A DNA stretch of 52,336 nucleotides from an uncultured Deferribacteraceae bacterium (GTDB lineage Bacteria > Chrysiogenota > Deferribacteres > CAMZNJ01). Location of the stretch: the NCBI GenBank assembly GCA_947313855.1, contig CAMZNS010000024.1:1-52336 (forward strand), read 5' to 3'. The stretch's first letter is position 1, and each line of letters begins with the position of its first letter. A program made the position numbers and the translations under genes. Shown piece after piece: positions 6,998-15,587 of the stretch. The notes beneath the pieces are model-generated. The model was not told the DNA's origin and made no database searches. It was given only the letters and a program-made list of their open reading frames with translations.

Positions 6998-8860
6998 TTA
7001 GTCTAGCTCCTTGAACACTTTTATCAGTCGCACACCAGCAATACGGACGACGACGATGTACAATAATACACTGATTGAAACCATTAGTACAGCATGCATG
7101 CCGATACTGTGCATAAATATTAACGCAACACCCATGATACTGCTAGGTATGAATACTTGGCGGATAATACTGACTGCGGTGGAGGTGGCTGGTAGTAGTG
7201 GGAAACCGTGCTTGCGGAGCATTACCCAAAGCAAAATCATCTGAACCATGGACGTAAGAGTAAACGTGGCCGGGATGCTCAAGAAACCAAGGGGGAGCAA
7301 CAATATGTAGGACACAAGCATGGCAACCAAGGCGGATATGGCAATATACATGGGGGTGCGATACGAACCGAGGGAGTAGTAGATACGTGTGAATATGGAC
7401 GAAAGGGTAATAAACACAAGACTCACAGCGTACAACTGCAAAGCTCGGGCTGTCTGGGAAACATCCTCAGAGGTAAACGCATTGTAACCAAAGGCAAGAT
7501 CGATCAAGGGGTAAGGGATAACAACCAAACCGATGGCAGACGGGATAGTTAAAAGTAACGAAACCAAAATAACCCTCTTAATAAGGGGCATGGTAGCACG
7601 GATGGACGCCTCCTCCCCCATGGTTTGACGATTAACGGACAACTGGCGTGCCAACGAATTGAAAAACACAATACTCAACGCAACACCAAGAATTCCCAAC
7701 GGAAACTGCAGAACACGATGGGAATAAAACAGGTAGGTCACACTACCCATGGGCATAAAAGACGCAATAGAACGACCGATAAGCAAACCGATTTGAGACG
7801 AACCCAACGTAATCGCTGTGGGCAACATATTACGCAACGTCAACCAAAGGGCACTATCCACGGGGGATACACGAACATAACGCAAACCAGAACCGTAAGC
7901 AAACCCCCCAACCAATACCAACTGAACCAAACCACCACCCAAAATACTGTAAGCGATGACGTACATGTTGCCATCAAGGTGGGAGGATGCAAGGATACCA
8001 AAAATAAACGCCAAATTAAACAACGCAACAGAAGCATAAGGGATGTAGTACGAATTATAAACATTTAAATACGAAGTAAACGTGCCCATAAGACCAACAA
8101 TGGGGAGATACAACATAAGAAGACGAATAAGATTATTAATGTAAGAATTACTATCGCTGTCGCTAGTCAAAAAACCGGGCATGACGCTGTGACTCAATAT
8201 CTGTGGGAAAATAAGGGCAACAGCAACAATAATCAGAATCGCACCTAGCTGGAAAAATACTAACTGAGATAAGAAAATATTCGCAGAACGACGACTGTCA
8301 AGTGCCTTACTGTTGAGCAAGGGGATGTAGGAAGAACTAAAACTACCCTCAACAATTAAGACGCGGAAAAGATTGGGGATAGCAAATGCAGCAAGAAAAA
8401 TGTCCGTGGCATGACTCGCCCCAAGGGTAATAGCCATGGTGAGATCGCGGACAAAGCCGAGCACCCGACTGGTGAGAATGCCTAAGCTCATGCGGACAAT
8501 CTTGGGGGAGCGGGTGGATGGGTGTGACGACTGTGGTTGCTGTGACTGCTGTGGCGACTGCGACTGTGACTGCTGTGGCGACTGTGGTTGCTGTGGCGAC
8601 TGTGACTGCTGTGGCGACTGTGGTTGCTGTGACTGCTGTGGCGACTGCGACTGTGACTGCTGTGGCGACTGTGGTTGCTGTGACTGCTGTGGCGACTGCG
8701 ACTGTGACTGCTGTGGTTGCTGTGACTGCTGTGACGACTGTGGTTGCTGTGGCGACTGTGGTTGCTGTGACGACTGTGACTGCTGTGACGACTGTGACGA
8801 GAGATCCCCCTTGTTCCCACTGTTCTCAGAATTTTGAGGCGTTGTCGGCATATCCATCAT
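6998..8860 (-). CDS. murJ: Lipid II flippase MurJ with a Gln/Ser/Pro-rich N-terminal extension
   Basis: Integral inner-membrane flippase that moves the peptidoglycan precursor lipid II to the periplasmic face. The MurJ core starts near residue 120 with SLGILTSRVLGFVRDLTMAITLG and ATDIFLAAFAIPNLFRVLIVEGSFSSSYIPLL, followed by about 14 hydrophobic segments, as the family expects. Ahead of it lies about 100 residues built from SQQ, PQQ, SQSPQQ and similar units, which I do not know from MurJ homologues and which would face the cytosol. The start at 8860 is chosen because GAGGG lies five bases upstream; an in-frame start at 8935 has no such site. The protein is 620 residues against a usual 510-530. 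First gene of the leftward group. It complements the elongasome genes on the other side of the window. Confidence 0.93.
   Translation of the reverse strand: MMDMPTTPQNSENSGNKGDLSSQSSQQSQSSQQPQSPQQPQSSQQSQQPQQSQSQSPQQSQQPQSPQQSQSQSPQQSQQPQSPQQSQSPQQPQSPQQSQSQSPQQSQQPQSSHPSTRSPKIVRMSLGILTSRVLGFVRDLTMAITLGASHATDIFLAAFAIPNLFRVLIVEGSFSSSYIPLLNSKALDSRRSANIFLSQLVFFQLGAILIIVAVALIFPQILSHSVMPGFLTSDSDSNSYINNLIRLLMLYLPIVGLMGTFTSYLNVYNSYYIPYASVALFNLAFIFGILASSHLDGNMYVIAYSILGGGLVQLVLVGGFAYGSGLRYVRVSPVDSALWLTLRNMLPTAITLGSSQIGLLIGRSIASFMPMGSVTYLFYSHRVLQFPLGILGVALSIVFFNSLARQLSVNRQTMGEEASIRATMPLIKRVILVSLLLTIPSAIGLVVIPYPLIDLAFGYNAFTSEDVSQTARALQLYAVSLVFITLSSIFTRIYYSLGSYRTPMYIAISALVAMLVSYILLLPLGFLSIPATFTLTSMVQMILLWVMLRKHGFPLLPATSTAVSIIRQVFIPSSIMGVALIFMHSIGMHAVLMVSISVLLYIVVVRIAGVRLIKVFKELD
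8512..8806 (-). repeat. Gln-rich minisatellite in the murJ N-terminus
   Basis: Imperfect modules of 9 and 12 bases (CAGTCGCCACAG, CAACCACAG and similar on the minus strand) code for the SQQ/PQQ/SPQQ tract. Long open frames on the other strands of this stretch are shadows of the repeat. Confidence 0.93.
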
Positions 8861-8939
8861 TGCGACCCTCTCTGTAGCACATACGAAACGCACGAAGGGT
8901 ACACACAGACCGCTCAGAAGCAAGCCCGTATGCACCCGT

Positions 8940-8998
8940 TATCTATCGTCTATCGTCTATCGTCTAACGTCTATCATTTAACGTTAAACGTTAAACGT
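8940..8998. repeat. 7-bp array upstream of murJ
   Basis: Units CTATCGT, with variants TTAACGT and TAAACGT, repeat about eight times between murJ and the outer-membrane protein gene. I see no clear promoter in this gap. Confidence 0.88.
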
Positions 8999-9026
8999 AC
9001 ACTTCTTCAATAGTGGGCACTCGGTA

Positions 9027-9680
9027 TTAGAGGGAGATACCAACCGTTAGGGCGAATGTTTGAGGTGCAAAAGTGATATCGCTTTCGCTCCTGCCATCAA
9101 ACCTGAAGTCGCCAGTGAATTTTGCAGTGTTAACTTTGTACTCAGCACCAATAAATAGCAACAAGACATTCATACGTGCTCCAACCTTGAATACAGGTGC
9201 GATTGCAGTATCCTTGAGGGTGTCGGAACCCGCTTGGTGTACGCTAAGGGAGTTGTAGCTCAAGCCAACGCCAGCGTATGGTCGTACAATGATGAGTGGC
9301 GGTGTGACAATGAGGGATGCCTCGGTTGTGCTGAGCCTTGCGTATTTGTCGAGGATAGCTGGCATGTCGAGGTTTGCACGAACCATTGCAGGCACGTTGT
9401 CTTCGATGGCCTTTTCGATGAGAGGTTTGACCAATTTATTTTTGAATGTTGAGAGGGATGTGTGTACGTCTAGGTCGACAAATGGAAAAATATCCACGGA
9501 TGCACCTAAGCCGAGGGTTGTAGCTGCTGGGTTGAGGTATGCATCTTGGGACACAGTTTTGTAGTTAAGAAGAGTAACGCCAGCATCGCCATAAACAGAT
9601 ATGGCAGACGCCACAGGCGTGACGGCAACGCTCATCAACGCCACGAGTAAAAAATATTTAAGCCTCTTGGTTATTATCAT
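9027..9680 (-). CDS. Outer-membrane beta-barrel-like protein, paralogue A
   Basis: Secreted protein of 217 residues, function unknown. A Sec signal peptide (KRLKYFLLVALMSVAVTPVASA) is followed by alternating hydrophobic strands (YGDAGVTLLNYKTV, PLIIVRPYAGVGLSYNSLSV, LLFIGAEYKVNTAKF) and an aromatic/hydrophobic C-terminus (FALTVGISL), as in small outer-membrane barrels. AAGGAG lies just before the ATG at 9680. It aligns along its length with the neighbouring gene at 9877-10527: both have ISVY/LSVY after the signal, PPL(I/L)(I/V)(V/I)(R/K)PYA, and EY(K/R).NTA(K/R)F. The pair is therefore a tandem duplication. It has its own promoter, so it is probably expressed separately from paralogue B. Confidence 0.82.
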   Translation of the reverse strand: MIITKRLKYFLLVALMSVAVTPVASAISVYGDAGVTLLNYKTVSQDAYLNPAATTLGLGASVDIFPFVDLDVHTSLSTFKNKLVKPLIEKAIEDNVPAMVRANLDMPAILDKYARLSTTEASLIVTPPLIIVRPYAGVGLSYNSLSVHQAGSDTLKDTAIAPVFKVGARMNVLLLFIGAEYKVNTAKFTGDFRFDGRSESDITFAPQTFALTVGISL

Positions 9681-9790
9681 AAGTGTAGTACTCCTTGGGA
9701 ATATAAAATAGTATAAGATTTTTCGATAGTATTTAGTTATTTAAAATGTCATAAACTGTGCCAACAAGCAGGTGCTAAAATAACACACAA

Positions 9791-9819
9791 ATTATAATAT
9801 GTAAAAAACTATTTGTCAA
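9791..9819 (-). promoter_or_regulatory. Consensus sigma70-type promoter for OMP paralogue A
   Basis: On the minus strand TTGACA (9819-9814) and TATAAT (9796-9791) are separated by exactly 17 bases, matching the consensus at all twelve positions. The start codon is about 110 bases downstream. Confidence 0.88.
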
Positions 9820-9876
9820 CAAAAATTAAGCTTGATGCGAAAAATACTAGACGAACGGAAAGAGCTCCTGAACAAA

Positions 9877-10527
9877 CTAAAAGGCAAAGCCGGCGGAGAT
9901 GAGAGCACTGTCGCCACCGAGAATAATGGGGGTCTTTAGACCGTCGTAATTGAGATCGATGTTGAAACGTGCAGTGTTGGCTCGATACTCAAATCCAACA
10001 AAAACAAAACGGTAGTTGACTCGTGCACCCATCCGCAAGAGGGGAGCAAACACACTGTCCTGAAATATCGGCTTACCAAGCTGAGTGAGGGTGATGGTGC
10101 TGTAGCTGATGCCAGCGGCGGCATACGGCTTGATAACCAACAGTGGAGGGGCGAGAATGATGCTAAAGTCGGTTGCGGTGATGGTGGCCCTTTTGGTCAG
10201 AATCTCCTCTAGAGAACCGTATAAATCTTGGTCGATGACTCTGCCACGACCATCTAAGCGAATGGCAGGAACCACCCGTGAAGCGAATCTTGCGTTGTCG
10301 AATACGGTTATGGCGTAGTGTATGTCCGCCTCGATGAGGTTGATTATCCCCACGGAACCGCCTGCACCGTAGCCGTAACCAAGGTTTGTGAGGTAGTATG
10401 TTCCTAGGGTTTTGATGTTGACGTACGTGAACGACGCATCGGAGTACACCGACAGGGCGGAGGCACTAGGCATGGTCAGTATTGCCATGGAGACAGCAAG
10501 TACGAAGTGTTTGAGTTGCCCGGTCAT
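9877..10527 (-). CDS. Outer-membrane beta-barrel-like protein, paralogue B
   Basis: Secreted protein of 216 residues related to the gene at 9027-9680. The signal peptide MTGQLKHFVLAVSMAILTMPSASA precedes strand-rich sequence (LLVIKPYAAAGISYSTITL, FVFVGFEYRANTARFNIDLNY) and a C-terminal Phe (LISAGFAF), a common outer-membrane targeting end. The start at 10527 is chosen because AAGGTGG lies seven bases upstream and the signal begins here; an in-frame start at 10614 has neither. The two paralogues keep the strands and the VY(S/G)DA block but differ in the long middle segment. No enzyme motif is visible, and a porin or structural role is only a guess. Confidence 0.82.
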   Translation of the reverse strand: MTGQLKHFVLAVSMAILTMPSASALSVYSDASFTYVNIKTLGTYYLTNLGYGYGAGGSVGIINLIEADIHYAITVFDNARFASRVVPAIRLDGRGRVIDQDLYGSLEEILTKRATITATDFSIILAPPLLVIKPYAAAGISYSTITLTQLGKPIFQDSVFAPLLRMGARVNYRFVFVGFEYRANTARFNIDLNYDGLKTPIILGGDSALISAGFAF

Positions 10528-10584
10528 TGTTTTGCCACCTTGTATGTTGCGTATGAAATACTGCACACCCAAGGCAGTACTGTT

Positions 10585-10614
10585 ATCATACCCCCAAAGG
10601 CAAATATTTGTCAA
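10585..10614 (-). promoter_or_regulatory. Strong sigma70-type promoter for OMP paralogue B
   Basis: TTGACA (10614-10609) and TATGAT (10590-10585) on the minus strand are separated by 18 bases, with the ATG about 58 bases downstream of the -10 box. Confidence 0.82.
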
Positions 10615-10676
10615 GCACTAACAAGCATATGTGGCTGGTTAGGTGTATTTTTGTTCGAGAATTGTGTATTGCGACC

Positions 10677-10712
10677 AAGATACTGCCAAAATACTGCCAA
10701 AATACTGCCGAA
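10677..10712. repeat. 11-bp tandem repeat, three copies
   Basis: The unit ATACTGCCAAA is repeated three times in the divergent gap between the OMP gene and the cysteine desulfurase gene. Confidence 0.85.
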
Positions 10713-10799
10713 AAGGTATTAAAATTGTGTTAATTTCTGGCGAACGTGGTATGATGGGTGTTGAGAAACAAAGATCGCATTATTTTTTTGGAGGGCAGT

Positions 10800-11966
10800 A
10801 TGAGTTACATATATTTCGACAACAGTGCGTCAACGCCTGTTGCCCCAGAGGTTCGCGATGAGATGCTGAAATACTTGACAGGTGAGGGGCTTTTCGCCAA
10901 CCCTTCCAGCGTGCACATGTTTGGCGTAGAGGCAAGTGAAGCTGTGGAGCAAGCTCGCACTAGTGTTGCCAAATATTTTGGCTGCTCCCCGAAAGAGGTG
11001 CTATTCACAGCATCGGGGTCGGAATCCGACACACTAGCAATACTCGGCATGGTCAGGGGATTGCAACACAAAGGCAAACACATCATCACCAGTGTAATCG
11101 AGCATCCGGCGGTCTTGGAAGTTTTCCGTGCACTCGAAGAGGAGGGGTTTGACGTAACATTCCTGCCCGTAAATCCGGGGGGACAAGTGTCGTTGGAAGG
11201 GTTCTGCAGTGCCATCCGAAAGGACACTATCTTTGCTAGCATAATGTATGTAAACAACGAAACAGGCGTTATCCAACCCATCGAAGGGATAGTAGAAGCA
11301 TGCCACGAAAATGGCGTAATATTCCACACCGATGCTGTTCAGGCCGCGGGGAAGCTACCCCTAAACGTAAAAACACTAGGAGTCGATCTGCTAACTCTCA
11401 GCGGACACAAAATATACGCCCCAAAAGGGGTCTCGGCACTTTACGTCAAAGAATCACTCATGGAAACACTTGTGCCAGTAATCCGTGGCGGGGGGCATGA
11501 GTTCGGCAAGCGATCGGGAACCGTTGCCGTTCATCAGGTGTCGGCGTTGGCAAAGGCGTGCGACCTACTCGCAGAACGCCACTCAGCAGACAACAAACAT
11601 ATTGCACTGCTCAGAGACACATTCGAACAGAAGCTGACGAACGCATTAGACGATATTGTCATCAACGGCAATCAGGAGGATAGGGTGTCGTCGGTGTCTA
11701 GCGTGACCTTCAAACATATCGACTCGGAAGCCCTACTCGTACTAACAGGTGAGGTGTGTTCGTCGCCGGGGTCTGCTTGTGCAGGGGATGACGGTCTCTC
11801 ACACGTGTTGGAAGCTATGGGGGTGGATCCCATCCATATTCGTGCATCGTTGCGGTTCTCCTTTGGGCGATACAACACCATGGCGGAGGTTGAGCGTGCT
11901 GTAGGCATGATTGTTCCGGCAGTGGAGCGGTTGCGTATGTTTTCACCCCTTGGGAAGGGTGGGTAA
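10800..11966 (+). CDS. Cysteine desulfurase, NifS/IscS family
   Basis: Pyridoxal-phosphate enzyme that takes sulfur from cysteine as a persulfide for iron-sulfur clusters and other thio-cofactors. The class V aminotransferase fold shows in YFDNSASTPV at the start, SGSESDT, HTDAVQAAGK, the cofactor lysine in SGHKIYAPKG (Lys204) and the mobile loop SSPGSACAG with the catalytic cysteine (Cys327). The 388-residue length is normal. GGAGG lies five bases before the ATG at 10800; an in-frame ATG 42 bases upstream lacks a ribosome site. No IscU or regulator gene is adjacent, so NifS and IscS cannot be told apart here. A TATGAT box at 10750-10755 could be its -10 element, but I see no good -35 partner. 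Confidence 0.92.
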   Translation: MSYIYFDNSASTPVAPEVRDEMLKYLTGEGLFANPSSVHMFGVEASEAVEQARTSVAKYFGCSPKEVLFTASGSESDTLAILGMVRGLQHKGKHIITSVIEHPAVLEVFRALEEEGFDVTFLPVNPGGQVSLEGFCSAIRKDTIFASIMYVNNETGVIQPIEGIVEACHENGVIFHTDAVQAAGKLPLNVKTLGVDLLTLSGHKIYAPKGVSALYVKESLMETLVPVIRGGGHEFGKRSGTVAVHQVSALAKACDLLAERHSADNKHIALLRDTFEQKLTNALDDIVINGNQEDRVSSVSSVTFKHIDSEALLVLTGEVCSSPGSACAGDDGLSHVLEAMGVDPIHIRASLRFSFGRYNTMAEVERAVGMIVPAVERLRMFSPLGKGG

Positions 11967-12018
11967 CCCTGCTCGCCACAAAATATAACGATTCGGTTTA
12001 GCGGTTTGGTTTGGCTGT

Positions 12019-12047
12019 TTGACATGTTGAAAATTATTGTGTACAAT
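12019..12047 (+). promoter_or_regulatory. Sigma70-type promoter for mltD
   Basis: TTGACA (12019-12024) and TACAAT (12042-12047) with a 17-base spacer. The start codon is about 160 bases downstream, so the transcript leader would contain the 12115-12189 repeat. Confidence 0.82.
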
Positions 12048-12114
12048 GGCTAAGAATTTATGTATACTTTTGGGAGTACCGCTGTGTTTAGTCGGTGGAT
12101 AGTTGACTGCTGGC

Positions 12115-12189
12115 TATAGATTATCTGTTATCGGTTATCAGCTATCGGTTATCTGTTATCTGTTATCGGTTATCTGTTATCGGTTATCT
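12115..12189. repeat. Simple array of TTATCTG/TTATCGG units in the mltD leader
   Basis: Seven-base units ATCTGTT and ATCGGTT with small variations fill the leader between the promoter and the mltD ribosome site. Apart from this array and the promoter, the 242-base gap 11967-12208 shows nothing I recognise. Confidence 0.85.
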
Positions 12190-12208
12190 TTCTGAGTTGA
12201 GGTGTTGA

Positions 12209-13852
12209 GTGATTTTTCCCCCGAATATGTTCGCAAGGTTGCAAGTTAATCTTCGCCTCATGGTATCTACTCCAAAAGCGTACGTATTGCTTCTGTTGGC
12301 ACTGAGCCTCTCCAGCCTAGTGCTCTGGTCGTGTACGCCCGTTGCGACGCCTAGTAATGGTGCGTCTAGTGTTAGTATGGCTAATGTTGGTCTGACGAAC
12401 CTTGCTACGACCAACCTTGCTACGACCAGTAACATGGGTGGAACAGCAAACAACGGTCGTGGCTCCGTGGGGTTCTACGATATTGTGAGTAACGCCTCGG
12501 CACCCCTACCACTCACAGCCCTTTTGGACAACACCCCCCCCGTAAACTCGGGCAACAACAGCGATTCGATGCGAGACCTCGCCCAGTCTGAACAACTCTA
12601 CTTCGCCTACCTAAACAACGGCACTATCCCTGTAAGCCTGCACCTGCCTCAGGTTGACGCCGCAACATTCATCTCCGATCCGGAATCGCCACCAAGCGAC
12701 CCAACTATGTTCCCCTCCAACTACACCTACCCCATTAATATCGATCCCTTGGCAAAGAAATATATTAGCTACTACACAGGTCCAGCACGCCGAACATTTC
12801 AGATGTGGCTTGAGCGTTCCAATCGTTATATCGATGTTGTAAAAAATATTCTTTACGAAGAGGGTGTTCCTGTGGACTTCATGGCACTACCGTTTGCAGA
12901 AAGTGGCTACAACACCGAAGCTGTATCTTGGGTTGGCGCCACGGGTATCTGGCAGTTTATGCCCAAAACAGGACTCTACTACGGACTAAAACAAGACTTT
13001 TGGCAGGATGATCGCAAAGATTTCGAAGCCTCAACTAGAGCCGCTGCCAAATACCTGAAGAAATCGTACAAGCAGTTCGGAGATTGGCACCTGTCCACAG
13101 CATCCTACAACGCTGGTCCAGGGAAGATTAGCCGTGCCATATCATATTCACGATCCCGTGACTTCTACGTGCTCAACCAAGGCACATACCTTGCCAAAGA
13201 AACAAGTCACTACGTTCCGAAATACACCGCCCTGCTTATCATCTACAAAAACTACCTAGACTACGGCTTCACCATGCCCAAAACAGAGCCCATGATTTAC
13301 AAAACCATAAATATGCCAAGTCAGGCAAACTTTTATGTAATCGCAGATACGCTGGGGATTAGCGTTGGGGAGATACGTGAGTTTAACCCCGGATTGCTCC
13401 ACCCTGTAACGCCACCGAATTCGTACAACCTACGCATCCCCGTGTCGGTCAGCCAAAAGAACATCAACAAACTTCTGGGGATGAGTCGCGAAGAGCTACT
13501 GCAGTACACCGTTTACTATGCCAACAAAGGGCAGAGCGTCAAATCCATCGCTGATCGCTACGGGGTGTCCATCGCCGAGCTCAAACGTATTAACGCACTC
13601 TCCAGCAGCTACTTAACATCAACTAGACCCGTATTGGTGCCTCTGAAAGGTTACTACGATCGCAGCCTAAACAAATGGTTCCAGCTGAATGTTAAACCGG
13701 GTAACGATCTCTACCTTGTGCGTCGTGGCGACTCCTTGGAATCCATTGCACGTAAGGTAAGCATGAGTGTGGAGGAGTTAATCTACCTAAATGGGGAGCG
13801 GAGTTATGGTGAGATTATTCCGGGGCAACGCTTGGTGATTGGTGCACGTTAG
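12209..13852 (+). CDS. mltD: Membrane-bound lytic transglycosylase with LysM repeats (MltD-like lipoprotein)
   Basis: Periplasmic murein hydrolase that cleaves between N-acetylmuramic acid and N-acetylglucosamine. The hydrophobic N-terminus ends in a lipobox-like WSC (LSSLVLWSC), suggesting lipid anchoring. A Ser/Thr/Asn-rich linker follows, including a duplicated TNLATTNLATT from a 15-bp repeat. The SLT domain has the catalytic Glu in LPFAESGYN (about Glu231), GATGIWQFMPKTG and TASYNAGPGKI. The C-terminal third holds three LysM-type segments for peptidoglycan binding (FYVIADTLGISVGEI, YTVYYANKGQSVKSIADRYGVS, YLVRRGDSLESIARKVS). The GTG start at 12209 is supported by GAGG six bases upstream; ATGs at 12227 and 12260 lack one. 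The stop codon lies inside the first unit of the downstream minisatellite. Confidence 0.9.
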   Translation: MIFPPNMFARLQVNLRLMVSTPKAYVLLLLALSLSSLVLWSCTPVATPSNGASSVSMANVGLTNLATTNLATTSNMGGTANNGRGSVGFYDIVSNASAPLPLTALLDNTPPVNSGNNSDSMRDLAQSEQLYFAYLNNGTIPVSLHLPQVDAATFISDPESPPSDPTMFPSNYTYPINIDPLAKKYISYYTGPARRTFQMWLERSNRYIDVVKNILYEEGVPVDFMALPFAESGYNTEAVSWVGATGIWQFMPKTGLYYGLKQDFWQDDRKDFEASTRAAAKYLKKSYKQFGDWHLSTASYNAGPGKISRAISYSRSRDFYVLNQGTYLAKETSHYVPKYTALLIIYKNYLDYGFTMPKTEPMIYKTINMPSQANFYVIADTLGISVGEIREFNPGLLHPVTPPNSYNLRIPVSVSQKNINKLLGMSREELLQYTVYYANKGQSVKSIADRYGVSIAELKRINALSSSYLTSTRPVLVPLKGYYDRSLNKWFQLNVKPGNDLYLVRRGDSLESIARKVSMSVEELIYLNGERSYGEIIPGQRLVIGAR

Positions 13853-14223
13853 TGACGCGGTTGCGTTAGTGACGCGGTTGCGTTAGTGACGCGGTTGCGT
13901 TAGTGATGCGGTTGCGTTAGTGATGCGGTTACGTTAGTGATGCGGTTACGGTTACGTTAGTGATGCGGTTACGTTAGTGATGCGGTTACGTTAGTGATGC
14001 GGTTGCGTTAGTGATGCGGTTGCGTTAGTGATGCGGTTGCGGTTACGTTAGTGATGCGGTTACGTTAGTGATGCGGTTACGTTAGTGTTGCGGTTGCGGT
14101 TACGTTAGTGATGCGGTTACGTTAGTGATGCGGTTACGTTAGTGATGCGGTTACGGTTACGTTAGTGATGCGGTTGCGGTTACGTTAGTGATGCGGTTAC
14201 GTTAGTGTTGCGGTTGCGGTTAC
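13848..14223. repeat. 17-bp minisatellite, 20 units, starting at the mltD stop codon
   Basis: Twenty head-to-tail copies of GTTAGTGATGCGGTTAC, with C/T and A/G variants. Six units carry an extra GGTTAC or GGTTGC and are 23 bases long. The first unit includes the mltD stop TAG. Every unit contains TTAGTGA, so plus-strand translation is stopped repeatedly. No non-repeated spacers are present, which rules out a CRISPR array. The array fills nearly all of the 416-base gap before the transporter gene. Confidence 0.96.
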
Positions 14224-14268
14224 GTTGGCATGCACGTTGACTAGTTACACCGTTGGGGGTTGGTTGTT

Positions 14269-15195
14269 ATGCACATATTCATTATTTTGGCACCCTTGAT
14301 AATCATGGTTACGGTTGGCTACCTATCCGTACGCACAGGGTTCCTCCCCACGAGCTTTTACGATGGTGTTAGCAGGCTCCTCTACTACTTCCTCATGCCG
14401 GGCACAGTATTTTACTCCCTTTGGGTATCGGACATCAACCACCTTGTTTTTAGTGTAAACATCCCCCTGATTTTGCTTACATACGTCATAACTCTCTCTG
14501 TTTCGGGTGGGTTGCTCCTATTCATTCATGGTTGGGATCGTGCCATGCGTGTTACGTTGTGGGTGGGCTCCATTCGCACCAACGCCGTCTACATTGCGTT
14601 CCCCATTGTTTACGCGGCATACGGCGTCGAGGGTTTGTCCATTTTGTCCATTGTGGTGATGATCTCGTCCATCCTGACAAACGTCTATTCGGTGGTAACT
14701 TACGGCATCCTTTTGAACGCCGAGGGCAACATCAAAACGGCTGTTTTGCAAACAACACGCAACCCTATTTTGATTGCGGTAACACTGGGTATTGTGTTTT
14801 CCTTGGCGGGTATCCCCGTGGCAACAATCACGGAAACAACTTTTACCATGATTAGCAATGCCATGTCTCCGTTGGCACTTCTTTTTGTTGGCTCCACCAT
14901 CGACTTCAGCTACATAAAGGGTAACAGTCGTGCCATCTTTTTTGGCGTATTTATGAAAATGGTTCTTTTTCCGAGTACGTTCCTTGTTTTGGCGTTAACG
15001 TTCGATACCCCTTTGAATATTCACCATTTCGTTATTTTGATCATGCTTGCGGCACCTTTATCTTTGGCACACTGCGTTCTCACGTCGAACATGGGTGGGG
15101 ACAGGCGTATTGCTGATGCCACCCTAGTTGTGTCCCTCATCCTTTCTTTGCTGACGTACCCTGTGTGGTTGTATATTATCCATTTGTTTGGGTAG
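14269..15195 (+). CDS. AEC family (auxin efflux carrier-like) transporter
   Basis: Inner-membrane secondary transporter with about ten hydrophobic segments over 308 residues, which is standard for the AEC family. Recognisable parts are the opening LAPLIIMVTVGYLSVRTGFLP, LMPGTVFYSL, the GSIRTNAVYIAFPIVYAAYGVEGL block and the closing MLAAPLSLAHCVLTSNMGGDRRIADATLVVSLILSLLTYPVWL. Bacterial members move carboxylates such as malate or other small anions; the substrate cannot be read here. I start at ATG 14269; a TTG nine bases upstream is possible, and the purine-rich GGGGGTTGG before it is a weak ribosome site. The neighbouring arrays separate it from mltD, and the ATP synthase operon follows 392 bases later. 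Confidence 0.82.
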   Translation: MHIFIILAPLIIMVTVGYLSVRTGFLPTSFYDGVSRLLYYFLMPGTVFYSLWVSDINHLVFSVNIPLILLTYVITLSVSGGLLLFIHGWDRAMRVTLWVGSIRTNAVYIAFPIVYAAYGVEGLSILSIVVMISSILTNVYSVVTYGILLNAEGNIKTAVLQTTRNPILIAVTLGIVFSLAGIPVATITETTFTMISNAMSPLALLFVGSTIDFSYIKGNSRAIFFGVFMKMVLFPSTFLVLALTFDTPLNIHHFVILIMLAAPLSLAHCVLTSNMGGDRRIADATLVVSLILSLLTYPVWLYIIHLFG

Positions 15196-15342
15196 CAGAG
15201 AAATAATACTGGATTTGTGAAGTTATTGTTGGTAAAATTATAACACACCTTGATATCGCTGCAAGGTACTACTGGTCTTGCTATTCGTGGCAAGGGGGGA
15301 GGTAGGTTTTTGCATTTTGGTGCATCACTTAAAAATTATTTC

Positions 15343-15371
15343 TTGAAAAATATGCAAATATTTACAATAAT
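15343..15371 (+). promoter_or_regulatory. Possible promoter of the ATP synthase operon
   Basis: TTGAAA (15343-15348) with AATAAT (15366-15371) 17 bases apart, about 215 bases before the first atp gene. The -10 is poor. The rest of the gap 15196-15587 is unstructured to my eye; a 63-codon open frame on the minus strand has no ribosome site or recognisable content. Confidence 0.4.
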
Positions 15372-15587
15372 AGGGTAGTGGGAAATATCTTGCCTATGAC
15401 GGTACCCCCCCCATTACTCATCGGGTGACGATTGTTATTTTCCGCTTTGGCAAACATATCAAACAAACGAAGGCGTAACACTGATTGCGTTGGCGTGTCT
15501 GAGTTATCATGGTTACATTGATAGGTCGGTGCCACACCATCTAGCAAATCCATGTGCTGTTTCGTGCTTTAAGTAGAGGTTCTAATA

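Noticed and set aside
8518-8877. Ala/Val/Thr-rich open frames opposite the murJ N-terminus
   Set aside because: They exist only because the repeat is free of stops in several frames; they lack ribosome sites and homology.
13848-14223. Possible CRISPR array
   Set aside because: Units are directly contiguous with no unique spacers, and no cas genes are in the window.
15362-15553. 63-codon open frame before the ATP synthase operon
   Set aside because: No ribosome site or recognisable sequence, and it lies in the probable operon promoter region.
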